A stretch of 59,222 bases of DNA from positions 1 to 59,222 of the forward strand of contig CANQVM010000003.1 in the NCBI GenBank assembly GCA_947627265.1, given 5' to 3'. The notes under the pieces are model-generated. The model saw only the letters and a program-made list of their open reading frames with translations. It was not told where the DNA came from and searched no databases. The first letter of the stretch is position 1. Each line of letters opens with the position of its first letter. The translations under genes were made by a program, and so were the position numbers. Of the stretch, positions 27,510-39,793 are shown one piece after another. The DNA comes from an uncultured Clostridia bacterium. Its GTDB lineage: Bacteria > Bacillota > Clostridia > TANB77 > CAG-508.

Positions 27510-28022
27510 ATGCAAGATTTACAAGAAAATAAAATATTACTGGCTATTCAAAAGTTAAATTCAAAAATGGATGATATGCAGAAACAACTAAATGAGATAC
27601 CTGATATGAAAAAGCAATTAAATCTGATACCATATATGCAAGAACAACTAAAAGTAATACCTGAGATGCAAGAACAACTAAAAATAATACCTGAGATGCA
27701 AGAACAACTAAAAGTAATACCTGAGATGCAAGAACAACTAAAAGTAATACCTGAGATGCAAGAACAACTAAAAGCAATACCTAAGATGCAAGAACAACTA
27801 AAAGTAATACCTGAGATGCAAAAAGAGATACGTAGTATTAGTAGAACAGTTGCTAGAATTGAAGTTGTACATGGAGATAAATTATCAGCCTTATTTGATG
27901 CATTTACTGTACATTCAGAAAAACTAGAATCACACGAGAAAAGAATTCATGATTACGAAAAAAAGGTACAAAACCATGAAAATCAAATATATTATTTAAA
28001 ATCTAAATTTCAAGGATTATAA
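27510..28022 (+). CDS. coiled-coil protein with decapeptide repeats
   Basis: The 170-residue protein contains eight tandem copies of a ten-residue unit, consensus MQEQLKVIPE, at about residues 23-102. A helical C-terminal part with RTVARIEVVHGDKLSALFDAF and a coiled coil follows. The start is the ATG at 27510 because AAGGAGGGAG precedes it. A proline every ten residues in an otherwise helical repeat suggests kinked helical segments rather than a continuous coiled coil. It has its own strong promoter and lies between oppositely oriented genes. Function unknown; similar C-terminal segments occur in small clostridial proteins of unknown role. Confidence 0.7.
   Translation: MQDLQENKILLAIQKLNSKMDDMQKQLNEIPDMKKQLNLIPYMQEQLKVIPEMQEQLKIIPEMQEQLKVIPEMQEQLKVIPEMQEQLKAIPKMQEQLKVIPEMQKEIRSISRTVARIEVVHGDKLSALFDAFTVHSEKLESHEKRIHDYEKKVQNHENQIYYLKSKFQGL
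27576..27815 (+). repeat. eight tandem 30-bp units inside a gene
   Basis: The units begin ATGCAAGAACAACTAAAAGT; copies 3-8 are nearly identical at DNA level, copies 1-2 are diverged. The period keeps the reading frame, so copy number can change without breaking the protein. Confidence 0.9.
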
Positions 28023-28071
28023 ATGCCTATTGGAATTTAAGATAATATAAATCCTAATAGGCAGACAAAAT

Positions 28072-30463
28072 TTATTTTACAACAATGTTATAAATTTTAT
28101 TTTTTACATATATTTCTTTTATAATTGTTTTATCATTTAATTTAGAATCAATTATATTATGCACTTTATTTTTAACAGAATTTTCTTCTTCATCTAGACT
28201 AATTTCAATAGTTGCTTTTAACTTACCATTAAATTGAATTGGCAAAGTGATAGTATTTGCAATTGTTTTTTCTTCATCGTATGTAGGCCATTTTTCATAA
28301 GAAATGGTATTATTGTGACCTAAAATATTCCATAGTTCTTCTGTAATATGAGGTGCAACAGGATTCAATAATTTTAAAAATCCTTCAGCATATTCTATTG
28401 GCAAAACTTTTTCTTTATTGACAGTATTTATAAAAATCATCATTTGAGAAATAGCTGTATTAAAATTCATAGTTTCATAGTCATTTGTAACTTTTTTTAC
28501 AGTATAATGATATATTCTTTCTAAGTTTTTGTTAGAACTATCACTTATTTTATTGGATTCTGTATATAATCTCCAAATTTTATCTAAAAACTTTTTAGAT
28601 CCATCAATTCCATTAGGATCCCATGGTTTAGCACTTTCTATTGGACCCATAAACATTTCATAAACTCTTAAACTATCTGCACCATATTGTTTAACCATAT
28701 CATCAGGATTAATAACATTTCCTTTTGATTTACTCATTTTTTCACCATTTGTTCCAAGAATCATACCTTGATGGCGTAGTTTGGTAAATGGTTCTTTTAC
28801 TGGCACATAACCTTTATTATATAAAAAGTTGTTCCAAAATCTTGAATACAATAGGTGACCTACAGCATGTTCAGGACCTCCAACATATAAGTCAACTGGC
28901 ATCCAATATTCAAGTAATTTCTTATCTGCCAATTCATTTTGATTTTTAGGATCAATATATCTTAAAAAATACCAACTAGAGCCAGCACTACCTGGCATTG
29001 TACTTGTTTCTCTTGTGGCTTTTTTTCCATCAAAAGTTGTATTAACCCAATCTGTAGCTTTGTCTAAAGGTGAGACACCAGATTTAGATGGAGCATAATC
29101 TTCAAGCTTAGGTAAAATTAATGGTAATTCGTTATCTGCAAGAGCTTTCATTTCATCATCCAAATATACAATTGGTATAGGTTCTCCCCAATAACGTTGT
29201 CTTGCAAAAATCCATTCACGTAATTTATAGTTGATTTTTTTAGTACCTACATTATTTTTCTCTAGCCATAAAATCATTTTTCTAATTCCATCTTCTTTAT
29301 TTAAACCATTTAAGAAATCAGAGTTGATATGTATTCCATCTCCTGTAAAAGCTTCTTTTGATATATCGCCTCCTTCTAATACAGGTATAATTTCTATTCC
29401 AAATTTAGAGGCAAATTCATAATCTCTTTGATCATGAGCAGGAACAGCCATAATACATCCAGTTCCATAAGTAGATAATACATAATCTGAAATCCAAATT
29501 GGAATTTGCTTTCCATTCACAGGATTGATAGCATAACTTCCAGTAAATACACCTGTTTTTTCTTTATTTAACTCTGTTCTTTCTAAATCAGATTTTGAAG
29601 CAGCTAATTTTTTATATTCTTCTACATCTTGTTTTTGAAAAGAAGTGGTAATGTTATTGACTATATCAAGCTCTGGAGCTAAAACACAATAAGTTGCACC
29701 AAATAAAGTATCAGGTCTTGTTGTAAATACGGTAAATTCCAAACCAGAAGAATTAGCAACTTTAAATCGAACTTCAGCACCTTCACTACGACCAATCCAA
29801 TTTCTTTGAATTTCTTTAGTAGATTCAGGCCAATCAAGATTATCTAATCCATCAAGCAAAATATCAGCATATTTGGGAATATCTAATACCCATTGTTTCA
29901 TATTTTTTCTAACAACAGGAAAGCCTCCTCTTTCACTTTTTCCATCTATAACTTCATCATTTGATAAAACGCATCCGAAGTTCTTCACACCAGTTAACAG
30001 GCATTTCTACTAATTTAGCTAAACCATCATTATATAATTGTTTAAAAATCCATTGGGTCCATTTATAATAATTAGGATCACAAGTTGAAATTTCTTTATC
30101 CCAGTCGAAAGACAAGCCAAGCATTTTTAACTGTTTTTTAAAAGTTTCTATATTTTTTTTAGTAAATCCATCAGGATGATTTCCAGTTTTAATAGCATAT
30201 TGCTCCGCAGGAAGACCGAATGCATCCCATCCCATTGGATGTAATACATTATATCCCTGCATTCTTTTCATTCTAGATATAATGTCAGTTGCTGTATAAC
30301 CTTCTGGATGTCCAACATGAAGACCTTGACCTGAAGGATAAGGAAACATATCTAATGCATAAAATTTAGGCTTTGAAAAATCCCAAACATTTGTATAAAA
30401 GGTTTTATTTTCCTCCCAATAGTTTTGCCATTTTTTTTCTATTTCATTAAATTTATAATCCAT
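28072..30463 (-). CDS. leuS: leucyl-tRNA synthetase, read through a CGGA site
   Basis: Skipping the C at 29977 gives a single 796-residue LeuRS, the usual bacterial length. The class I motif is seen in [17 protein letters not shown] and the KMSKS motif in [12 protein letters not shown]. The editing domain (about 220-400) and C-terminal domains are complete. The site restores [15 protein letters not shown], where the glycine is nearly invariant in the family. The ATG at 30463 follows GAGGAG. No T-box leader was found in the upstream region. leuS is expected to be essential and single copy, so decoding at this site must be efficient unless a second leuS exists elsewhere. Confidence 0.95.
29974..29977 (-). 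other. CGGA +1 site 5 (LeuRS, codon 163)
   Basis: Minus strand: CTT-CGGA-TGC, restoring WCEELGCVLSN. The zero frame stops after RMRFIK. Confidence 0.96.
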
Positions 30464-30865
30464 AATTAGGCTCCTCTCATTTGATAAATTATTGTGACTA
30501 TTATACAACAAAAACAACTATAAAACAAGAATTAATTAACATTTTTATTTAGGTTTTATGTCATTTTAAAATCTTTTAAAATTAAATTATCATTTAATAT
30601 CTGTATTTAAATCTTATAAAGCACTATATACATCAATTCAAAACTTGCATTTCTAATATTTTTAAACAAGATAATATTTTTATTAGTAAATATGTTTTGA
30701 TTGTCTATACTATTGACAAAAAATAAAAAAAAGCTACAATAATATTAAACATTATAATAGTTAAAATAAATAAAAAATATGAAATATATAAAATTGTAAA
30801 ACACCTAAAGTGTACTAAAGAACAAATAAAGTTTCGTATTTAACGAGATAAAAGAGGTATGAAAA
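30464..30865. other. divergent intergenic region leuS / HD hydrolase
   Basis: 402 very AT-rich bases. The leuS leader is on the left. A promoter for the HD gene is at 30713-30740. No T-box consensus, hairpin-rich leader or ORF was recognised. Confidence 0.6.
30713..30740 (+). promoter_or_regulatory. promoter of the HD hydrolase gene
   Basis: TTGACA (30713-30718), 16 bases, TACAAT (30735-30740). Confidence 0.6.
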
Positions 30866-31651
30866 ATGATTGATATAATAAAAGCTAAACAAGCATTTAA
30901 AAATTACGTTAAAAAATATAATTCAAATGACAAAAAAATTGCCTTAAAAATAGCACATATAGAAAGAGTTGCTCAAATGGCAAAAAATATAGCTAAAAGT
31001 TTAAAATTAGAAAAGGAAGATGTAGACTTAGCAGAGCTAATAGGATTACTCCATGATATAGGAAGGTTTGAACAAATAAAACAGTATCATACTTTTGCTG
31101 ATAAAGATAGTATTAATCATGGTGAATTAGGAGTAAAAATCTTGTTTGAAGAAGGAAAAATAAGAAATTTTATTGCTACTACAAAATATGATAACATTAT
31201 AAAAAAATCAATTTTAAATCATAATCGAAAGAAAATTGAGAAAAGTTTAACAAAAAGAGAACTACTTCATGCTAAGATAATAAGAGATGCTGACAAAACA
31301 GATATATTATATATATTGACCTTTGAAGAAATGAAGACTGTTTATAATAAAGAAGATATATCAGATGAAAAAATAACAGATGAGATATATAAAGAATTTA
31401 TGCAAAATAAATTAATTGATTACCAGAAAGTACAAACTTGTGCAGATGAAAATGTTGTACACTTTGCTTATGTGTTTGATTTCTATTTTAAATATGGATT
31501 AAAATATATTTATGAAAAAAAATATTTAGAAAAAATATATAAAAGAGTTACTTTTTCAGACAAAGAAACTATGGAAAAATACAATTTTATGTATGAAACA
31601 GTAAAAAAATATGTACAAGATAAAATAGAAAAAAAAGATGACCAATATTGA
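30866..31651 (+). CDS. HD-domain phosphohydrolase
   Basis: A 261-residue soluble protein with the HD metal-binding pattern: HIERVAQMAKNIAKSL (first His), LLHDIGRFEQ (the HD doublet), a histidine in SINHGELGV, and IIRDADKTDILYIL (the last Asp). Proteins of this type are usually nucleotide or phosphate ester hydrolases. It starts at ATG after AGAGG. It is followed by topB about 110 bases later and could share its transcript. Confidence 0.88.
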   Translation: MIDIIKAKQAFKNYVKKYNSNDKKIALKIAHIERVAQMAKNIAKSLKLEKEDVDLAELIGLLHDIGRFEQIKQYHTFADKDSINHGELGVKILFEEGKIRNFIATTKYDNIIKKSILNHNRKKIEKSLTKRELLHAKIIRDADKTDILYILTFEEMKTVYNKEDISDEKITDEIYKEFMQNKLIDYQKVQTCADENVVHFAYVFDFYFKYGLKYIYEKKYLEKIYKRVTFSDKETMEKYNFMYETVKKYVQDKIEKKDDQY

Positions 31652-31770
31652 AATTCACAAATCAAAATGGTATATATTTATTCAATTATAAAATATCAAA
31701 AAATAAATAAAAAGACAAGTAAGTTGGAAAATTATTTGATTAGAGAAAAAAGAAAAAAAGGATGATAAAA

Positions 31771-33739
31771 TTGGGCAAAAATTTATTAATAACAGAAAAA
31801 CCATCAGTAGCAATGGAGTTCGCAAAAGCACTAAAAATAACAACAAATCGAAAAAATGGATATCTAGAATCTGAAAAATGGATTATTACATGGTGTGTAG
31901 GACATTTAGTTACTATGAGTTATCCAGAAAAATATGATGAAAAATTGAAATTTTGGAGATTAGATACTCTACCATTTATTCCACAACAATGGAAATATGA
32001 AATTATCCCTCAAGTAGAAAATCAATTTAATATAGTAAAAAGTTTAATACAAAGAGAAGATATTGAGAAAATATATAATGCAGGAGATTCAGGAAGAGAA
32101 GGGGAATACATACAAAGATTAGTATTTATGATGGCAAAGCCAAATCCTAAGGCAGAAATGAAAAGGGTATGGATTGACTCACAAACAGAAGAGGAAATTT
32201 TAAGAGGAATAAATGAAGCAAAAGATTTATCAGAGTATGATAGCTTATCAGACAGTGCATATTTAAGAGCAAAAGAGGACTATTTAATTGGAATTAATTT
32301 TTCAAGATTGTTATCAATTATTTATGGAAAAAATTTAGCAAATAAAATTAAGGAAGAAAAGGTATCAATATCAGTAGGAAGGGTAATGACCTGTGTATTA
32401 GGAATGATTGTTTCGAAAGAAAGAGAAATTAGAGATTTTATAAAAACAAAATATTATAAGATTACACGGAAAATTTGGTGATAACACATCATACTTTCAA
32501 GCAGAGTGGAAAGTAAACGAAAAATCAAAAGTGTATGAATCAACAAAGTTATATAATGAGACAGGATTTAAAAAACAAGAAGATGCAAATCAATTTATTA
32601 ATAGTATAAAAGATAAAAAAGCAATTATAACTCAGCTAAAAAAATCAAAACAAAAAGAAAATGCACCATTATTATTTAACCTAGCAGAAATACAAAATCA
32701 GTGCACAAAAAGATTTAAAATAAAGCCAGACCAAACATTAGAAATTATACAAAATTTATATGAAAAAAAATTAGTAACATATCCTAGAACTGATAGTAGA
32801 GTTCTTTCTACAGCTGTAGCAAAAGAGATAACAAAAAATTTAAATGGCATAGCTAGAGGATATAAAGATGAGGAAGTACAAGGATATATAAAAAAAATGG
32901 TAGAAGAAAAATATTCTACCAACATTCAAAAAACTAAATATGTAAATGATAGCAAAGTAACAGATCATTATGCTATTATTCCAACAGGACAAGGATATGA
33001 AAATTACGATAATCTACCAGATTTACAAAAAGAAATATACAAAGTAATAGTTACAAGATTTTTAGCTATTTTTTATCCACCAGCACAATATAATAAAATA
33101 CAACTAACAATACAAGTAAAAGATGAAGAAACTAAAACTTCAGAAGAATTTAACTGTAACGAAAAAGTATGTATAGAACAAGGTTTTTTAGAGGTATTAA
33201 AATCAAATAATAAAAATACAAAGGAAGGAAAAAATACAGATAATACAAATGAAAATGAAGAAAAACAAACAAATATAGAAATACTAAATAATTTAAAAAA
33301 AGGTCAAGAGGTTCAAATAAAAAATATAGAATTAAAAACTGCAGAAACATCTCCACCTACAAGATATAATTCAGGGTCTATTATACTTGCAATGGAAAAT
33401 GCAGGTAAACTAATTGAAGAAGAGGAACTAAGAGAACAAATTAAAGGTGCAGGAATTGGAACGAGTGCAACAAGAGCAGAAATTATGAAAAAGCTTGAAA
33501 AGATAAAATATATAGAGATCAATACAAAAACTCAAATTATTACACCAACAAAAAAAGGAGAGTTAATTTATGATATAGTATATCAAGCAATGCCAGACAT
33601 ATTAAATCCAAAATTAACAGCAAGTTGGGAAAAAGGATTGGAAATGGTTGCAAAAAAAGAAATAAAGCCAAATGAATTTATGAAAAAACTTGAAAATTAC
33701 ATTAACTCAAAATTTAATAAATTAGTTATAAAAATGTAG
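31771..33739 (+). CDS. topB: DNA topoisomerase III, read through a CGGA site
   Basis: Skipping the C at 32467 gives a 655-residue type IA topoisomerase. The Toprim domain begins NLLITEKPSVAMEFAKAL and includes NAGDSGREGEYIQRLV; the catalytic tyrosine is in KLVTYPRTDSRVLS, downstream of the site. The join YYKITGKFGDNTS is smooth. In the zero frame the protein stops two codons after the site and would lack the active tyrosine. TTG at 31771 is chosen because AAAAGG is nine bases upstream; an ATG three codons earlier touches the RBS. The enzyme relaxes and decatenates DNA by passing single strands. Confidence 0.93.
32467..32470 (+). other. CGGA +1 site 6 (topoisomerase III, codon 233)
   Basis: ACA-CGGA-AAA, restoring KITGKFGD. 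The zero frame reads RKIW and stops. Confidence 0.94.
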
Positions 33740-33816
33740 GAAAATGATGTCAAATAATTGACAAAATGTTTATAATTTGATATATATATTTTATATACAA
33801 AAGAAGGAGGAATAAT

Positions 33817-34194
33817 ATGTACGAAAAAAAATATAAATCAATTATTGTTATATGGGGATCAATGCTACTAATATTACAAGCATTAGCACTAATAGATGTG
33901 ATTGGACTTAGACCACAATTATATAGTCAACTATCAAAATTAGAAATATCTTTTGTTGCAGTAGGAATGATAGGAGTTATTACATCATATATGATTTTAT
34001 CACTACATAAGAAAAAATCAGGACCTTATATAGGAATGCTAGTAGGAATGCTTTATATAATGTCTCTAAACATTGTAAATATAATAGCAGGAATTTTCTT
34101 TATTATATACTGTGCATGGATGTTAAAAGAATTAGCAGGTACTATAAAAACAGAAGAAAACAATAAAAAAAGTGAAAAAAATAAAAAAGAATAA
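33817..34194 (+). CDS. small membrane protein of unknown function
   Basis: A 125-residue protein with four predicted membrane helices (about 8-27, 42-60, 69-84, 86-104) and a highly charged C-terminal tail of Lys, Glu and Asn. The RBS AGGAGG is perfect. No family is recognised. It stands between topB and mfd, with a terminator-like hairpin behind it. Confidence 0.7.
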   Translation: MYEKKYKSIIVIWGSMLLILQALALIDVIGLRPQLYSQLSKLEISFVAVGMIGVITSYMILSLHKKKSGPYIGMLVGMLYIMSLNIVNIIAGIFFIIYCAWMLKELAGTIKTEENNKKSEKNKKE

Positions 34195-34201
34195 TAATAA
34201 A

Positions 34202-34241
34202 AAAGACTATAACCTTTAAAAATAATATTGGTATAGTCTTT
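34202..34241. terminator. terminator-like hairpin
   Basis: AAGACTAT plus ACC pair with GGT plus ATAGTCTT around an AT-rich loop; only a short T-run follows. Confidence 0.5.
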
Positions 34242-34378
34242 TGAAATAATTTATCTTTTATGATTTTAATATTAACAAAAGTATTCTTTTTTAAAATAAA
34301 GATATTTTAAACACTTTATTTTTTAAATAAAATGTATTATAATAAAATAAATTTTATTACTTATTTTAGGAGAAATGC

Positions 34379-37300
34379 ATGAATACAATTTTAGGCGAAC
34401 TTGGAAAAAATCAAAAATTTATTGAGTTATTACAAACTATACAAACAAAAAAAGGCCCGGTTGAAATATCGGGCTTAAATGATGTGGGAATGTCACAAAT
34501 AATAACAGCAATAAATGAATTCGGAAAACAACCAATTTGTATAATTACTTACAATGAAATACAAGCAAAAAAAATATATGAAGATATAAAATATTTTACA
34601 GAAAATGTAGTATTATTTCCAAAAAAAGAAATTGTAACTTATGATTATATTGCAGAAAGCAAAGACTTGCCATACCAAAGAATAGAGGCACTAAACCAAA
34701 TTCAATCAAAAAGAAATTTAATTATTATAACAACAATAGAAGCGGTTATGCAAAAATTACCTGAAAAAAAACTACTATATAAAAACCAAATAAAATTAAA
34801 AATAGGAGATATTTATAATCTTGATGAAATAAAGAGAAAGTTGATTTGCTTAGGGTATACTAGAAGTGAACTAATTGAAGGAAGAGGGCAATTTAGTATA
34901 AGAGGTGGAATCGTAGATATTGCAATTAATGATAAAACAGGCATAAGAATTGAATTTTGGGGAGATGAAATAGATTCAATTAGAGATTTTAGTATTACAA
35001 GTCAAAGGTCAATACACACAAAAGATTCAATTACAATATCACCTGCGCATGAGTATATATTAGAAACTTCAATTGACAAAATATGTGAAAAAATTAATAA
35101 AATAGATTATGATAACTTAATAAAAGAAAAATTAGAAGAAGATATAGAACAAATAAAAGCAGGTAATTACATTAGCAAAATAGATAAATATTTTAATACT
35201 TTTTATGAAAATCAAAATATACTTTTAGAATATTTAAATAATAGTTACTGCATATTTTTAGATGAAATAGGAAAGATTAAACAAAGAGCAAAAAATATAA
35301 AGAATGATAAAGACAACTTAGAAAAATTGCTTATAGAAAAACAAAGGATAATTCCAGATGCAATAAAAAATATTTTAAATTATGATCAAATAGAGAAAAT
35401 TATAAAAGAACGACCTTTAATATATATAGAAAAACAAAATTCAATATCAAAAGTTCAAGCACAAAAATATAATTTCAATTATAGACAGATTAATTACTAT
35501 AAAAGTGAAATAGAAGAATTATTTGAAGAATTGCACAAAGGACTTAACCAAAATAAAAAAATATATATATTAGTGAGTAATAAAGAAAAAGCTAAAAAAA
35601 TAAAAGAAATACTAGATGAAAAAGAAATATTTTGTAAAATAGAAGAAAAACTGGATAAAACTATTATTATAAATTCGCAACAAAATGTTATTACTATTTC
35701 AATTGGAAATCTATCATCAGGTTTTGAAAATTATGATATAAATCAAACAGTTATTATAGCAGATGAATTAATAAGTGGAGAAAAAAGAAGAAAAACAATA
35801 ACAAATACAGCCTTTAGAGAAGGCGAAAAGGTTGTATTTGCAGATCTAAAAGTAGGAGACTATGTAGTACACAATAAATACGGAATAGGAATTTATATTG
35901 GAGTAAATACTATAAAAGCAGATGGAACAATAAAAGATTATATTAAAATAAAATACGAAAATGATGATATTTTATATATTCCGACCAGTGCATTAGATTC
36001 AATAAGAAAATACATTGGAGCAGATGCTATTCATCCTAAAATAAATAGATTAGGAAGCAAAGATTGGGAAAACTCAAAAGCAAAAGTAAAAAAGAACTTG
36101 AGAGAAGTTGCAAAAGATTTAATAGAATTATATGCTAAAAGAGAAAAGACAAAAGGATATAATTTTAGTAAAGATACTCCATGGCAAAAAGAATTTGAAG
36201 AAAAGTTTCCATACCAAGAAACAGAGGACCAATTAAGATGTATAGAAGAAGTAAAAAAAGATATGGAAAGCTATAAACCAATGGACAGATTACTTTGCGG
36301 AGATGTTGGATATGGAAAAACAGAAGTTGCAATTAGAGCTGCATTTAAAGCAAGTATGGATGGAAAACAAGTAGCATATCTAGCTCCTACCACTGTTTTA
36401 GCTCAACAGCAATATCAAGAATTTAAAGAAAGAATGAAGGACTATCCAATAAAAGTAGAAATTCTAAATAGATTTAAAAGTAAAAAATATCAAAGCGAAG
36501 TAATTAACAAATTAAAATTAGGAGAGGTAGACATTGTAATTGGAACACATAGAATACTTAGCAAAGAAGTAGAATTTAAAGATTTAGGTTTACTAATCAT
36601 AGATGAGGAACATCGTTTTGGAGTTAAAGCAAAAGAAAAAATAAAGCAATTAAAAAATAATATAGATGTTTTAACTATGACAGCAACACCAATTCCAAGA
36701 ACAATGCATATGTCAATTGTGGGAATTAGAGATATATCAGTAATATATGAGCCGCCACAAAATAGAAAGCCAGTTCAAACTTATGTACTAGAATATGATG
36801 AAGAAGTAATAAAAGAAGCAATAACAAAAGAATTAGAAAGAGAAGGGCAAGTATTTTACGTATTTAATAATGTAGAAGGTATAGAAAAAAAATCAATTCA
36901 AATTGCTGATTTAGTTCCAGAAGCCAATGTAGCTTTTGCACATGGACAAATGACAGGAAAAAGAATTGAAGAAATAATGCAAGAATTTGTAGATGGCAAA
37001 ACAAATGTATTAGTTTGTACTACTATTTTAGAATCAGGAATTGATATACCAAATGCAAATACAATAATTGTTGAAAATGCAGATAGGATGGGGCTTGCAC
37101 AATTATACCAAATTCGTGGTAGAGTAGGAAGATCAAGTAAACAAGCATATAGCTACATTACATATAGAAAAGATAAATTATTATCTGAAGTAGCAGATAA
37201 AAGATTAAAAGCAATAAAAGAGTTTACTGAATTTGGATCTGGATTTAAAATAGCAATGAGAGACTTAGAAATACGAGGAGCAGGTAGCTTACTTCGGAGA

Positions 37301-37853
37301 AATCCAATCAGGACATTTAGAACAAGTAGGGTATAATACATACTGCAATTTACTAGATGAAGTTATAAAAGAAATGAATGGAATAGAAATAATGCCAGAG
37401 ATAGATACTCAGATTGATTTAAATGTTACAAGCTATATTCCAGATGACTATATTAGTGATTCAGATCAAAAAATCGAAATATACCAAAAAATTGCACTAT
37501 GTAAAACAGAAGAAGACATTCAAAATATTATAGATGAAATAATAGATAGATTTGGAAATATGCCAAACGAATTAGAAAACTTAGTTGATATAGCAAGAAT
37601 AAAATATTTAGCAAAACAAATATATTTAGAAAAAATAGCAAGTAAAAAAACATCTGTTGTATTTATATTTAATCAAAATTATCATAAAAATAAAATAGAA
37701 TTAAATCCAACTCAATTAATTAAAAAATACGGAACTAAAATTAAGTTTTCAGCAGGAATAAAGCCAATTATAACTTTAGAAATTGGAAGCAATGATGAAA
37801 GAAAAATTTTAAATGAGGTAACTAAATTTATAAAAAAATTATTGGAAACTTAG
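34379..37853 (+). CDS. mfd: transcription-repair coupling factor, read through a CGGA site
   Basis: Skipping the C at 37295 gives a 1157-residue Mfd, the family's normal length. The N-terminal UvrB-like domain is followed by the RNA polymerase-interacting domain (KVGDYVVHNKYGIG, about 495-508). The helicase has Walker A GDVGYGKTE and the DEEH box in IIDEEHRFG. The site lies in the RecG-homology region and restores RGAGSLLGEIQSGHLEQVGY, with the conserved glycine; the C-terminal domain follows. Mfd removes RNA polymerase stalled at lesions and recruits UvrA. ATG follows AGGAG. Truncation at the site would remove the end of the translocase module. Confidence 0.95.
37295..37298 (+). other. CGGA +1 site 7 (Mfd, codon 973)
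   Basis: CTT-CGGA-GAA, restoring GSLLGEIQSGH. The zero frame ends about a dozen codons later. Confidence 0.96.
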
Positions 37854-37912
37854 TATAGTTAACTTTATATAAAAATTATTTAAACAAATAACAAAATGTT
37901 AGGAGAATAATA

Positions 37913-38707
37913 ATGCAAATAGTATCAAGTAAAGAAAATGAGTTAATAAAGCATATAAAAAAATTAAAAGACAAAAAGGAACGTGATAATACTAACGAAT
38001 ATGTAATAGAAGGTATTAAGCTTTTAAAAGAAGCAATTCAAGAAAAAGCAAATATAAAGCAGATTATACTATGTGATGATTGTGAAAAAACTGATAACAT
38101 TCAAAAAGAACTAATGTATGAGATTGCAAAAAGAGACTGTATTTATGTAACAAAAAAGATTTTTAACTATATATCAGAAGTACAGGAGCCACAAGGGATA
38201 CTTGCAATTATAGAAAAAAATAATATAAATTCTAATATAGATTATACTAAAGATATTATAGTTGCTTTAGATAATGTTCAAGATCCAGGTAATTTGGGGA
38301 CAATATTAAGGACAATAGATAGTATAGGAATCACACAAATATTAGTATCAAAGGGAACGGCTGATTGCTATAATCCAAAAGTAGTACGTTCTACAATGGG
38401 AGCTATATTTAGAGTAAAAATTATAGAATGTGAAGACCTAGAAAAAACACTAAAAGAAATAAAAAAACATAAATTTAAAATTGTAGTAACATCTTTACAA
38501 GCAGAAAAAAATATTTATAATATAAAATATAATAAAAAAGTAATTGTTATTGGAAATGAAGCAAATGGAGTTGAAAAAAACATACAAGAAATATCAGATG
38601 AAAAGGTAATTATACCAATGCTTGGAAAAGCAGAAAGCTTAAATGCATCTGTTGCTACCGGAATTATTTTATATGAATATGTAAGACAAAAACTAGAGAA
38701 TATATAG
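37913..38707 (+). CDS. 23S rRNA/tRNA 2'-O-methyltransferase, TrmH/SpoU family
   Basis: A 264-residue SPOUT methyltransferase. The N-terminal substrate-binding domain contains NEYVIEGIKLLKEAI. The catalytic knot shows LDNVQDPGNLGTILRTIDSIG, written here up to its motif core, then VIGNEANGVE and PMLGKAESLNASVATGI. It methylates a ribose 2'-hydroxyl in RNA, with the exact target unknown. The start follows AGGAG. The next gene is a second, TrmL-type methyltransferase. Confidence 0.92.
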   Translation: MQIVSSKENELIKHIKKLKDKKERDNTNEYVIEGIKLLKEAIQEKANIKQIILCDDCEKTDNIQKELMYEIAKRDCIYVTKKIFNYISEVQEPQGILAIIEKNNINSNIDYTKDIIVALDNVQDPGNLGTILRTIDSIGITQILVSKGTADCYNPKVVRSTMGAIFRVKIIECEDLEKTLKEIKKHKFKIVVTSLQAEKNIYNIKYNKKVIVIGNEANGVEKNIQEISDEKVIIPMLGKAESLNASVATGIILYEYVRQKLENI

Positions 38708-38810
38708 AAAATATAATAAAATATCATACATTAAAAATATAAAAGAAAGAATATATTTGTATAAAAAAATATAAATATATCTTATAAAATATTATATAGG
38801 AGAAATAAGA

Positions 38811-39308
38811 ATGAAATTAAATGTTGTAATGGTTGAACCAGAAATACCACAAAATACTGGAAATATTGCAAGAACCTGTGCAGCAACTGGTGCAAAAATG
38901 CACTTAGTACATCCTTTAGGATTTGATATATCTGAAAAATCAGTAAAAAGAGCAGGACTAGATTACTGGAATAAAGTACAAATAGAAGAACATGAATCAT
39001 TTGAAAAATTTTTAGAAAAATACAGGCCAGAAGAAAATAATATGTTTTTTGCTACAACAAAGGGAAAGCATGTATATTCTGAACCTGAGTATGGTAATAA
39101 GGAAGAGGTTTTTCTACTATTCGGAAAAGAGACAAAGGGATTACCAGAGGATATTTTGAAAAAATACATAGATAGAACCATTCGAATACCTATGAGAGAA
39201 AAATTACGATCTTTAAATTTATCTAATTCAGTAGCAATTGTAGTTTATGAAGTATTAAGGCAAAGTGAGTTTAAAGGTTTAGAAGAAATTAGTAGCTATT
39301 TTGATTAA
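38811..39308 (+). CDS. trmL: tRNA (cytidine/uridine-2'-O-)-methyltransferase TrmL
   Basis: A 165-residue protein consisting only of the SPOUT knot, as in TrmL. The motifs are VEPEIPQNTGNIARTCAATG, LFGKETKGLPEDIL and IPMREKLRSLNLSNSVAIV. TrmL methylates the wobble ribose (position 34) of tRNA-Leu isoacceptors. The RBS is AGGAG. The length fits the family exactly. Confidence 0.94.
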   Translation: MKLNVVMVEPEIPQNTGNIARTCAATGAKMHLVHPLGFDISEKSVKRAGLDYWNKVQIEEHESFEKFLEKYRPEENNMFFATTKGKHVYSEPEYGNKEEVFLLFGKETKGLPEDILKKYIDRTIRIPMREKLRSLNLSNSVAIVVYEVLRQSEFKGLEEISSYFD

Positions 39309-39406
39309 ATAAATAGACCATGGTGAAAGTTTTATAATATTTTAAAAATTAAAATATTTAGATTAATATTATATATTTGTCGAATTTTGCGATGAAAAGT
39401 TTTTAA

Positions 39407-39441
39407 AAAATGGAGAAGAATATTGAATTTTCTCCATTTTT
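39407..39441 (+). terminator. rho-independent terminator of trmL
   Basis: AAAATGGAGAA and TTCTCCATTTT form an 11-bp stem with a T-rich 3' side. Confidence 0.8.
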
Positions 39442-39793
39442 ATGGTTTAATATAAAAAATGTATAATTTTATATCAAACTTAAGATTAATTTATAAAAAT
39501 TTAAATCTTTCTGATTTTAAAATCTGATTAGGAATATTTTATTTATAAAGTTTTAATTCAAATTTGTATTCGAAAAGTAAATCCAAGTACTAAAAATGAA
39601 AATAAGGAGGTGATTGTACATAACGCGCTTATTAGTAAAAAAATTTTTTAGAGTTTTAACATATTAGTTAATTAAAAATATTATATGAAAATTAATTTTA
39701 AAGTTAACTATAAGATAATAAATATGATAAGTTTAACATAAAAAATTAGCTTAAGTATGATAATAGAAATATTATTTTACTTTAAGATAAATA

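Noticed and set aside
27576..27815. CRISPR-like array of 30-bp repeats
   Set aside because: The units are directly adjacent without spacers and encode an in-frame decapeptide.
30464..30865. T-box leader for leuS
   Set aside because: No T-box consensus or specifier stem was seen on the minus strand upstream of leuS.
39606..39670. 17-codon ORF after GGAGGTGA
   Set aside because: The TTG is too close to the RBS-like box and nothing about the peptide is distinctive.
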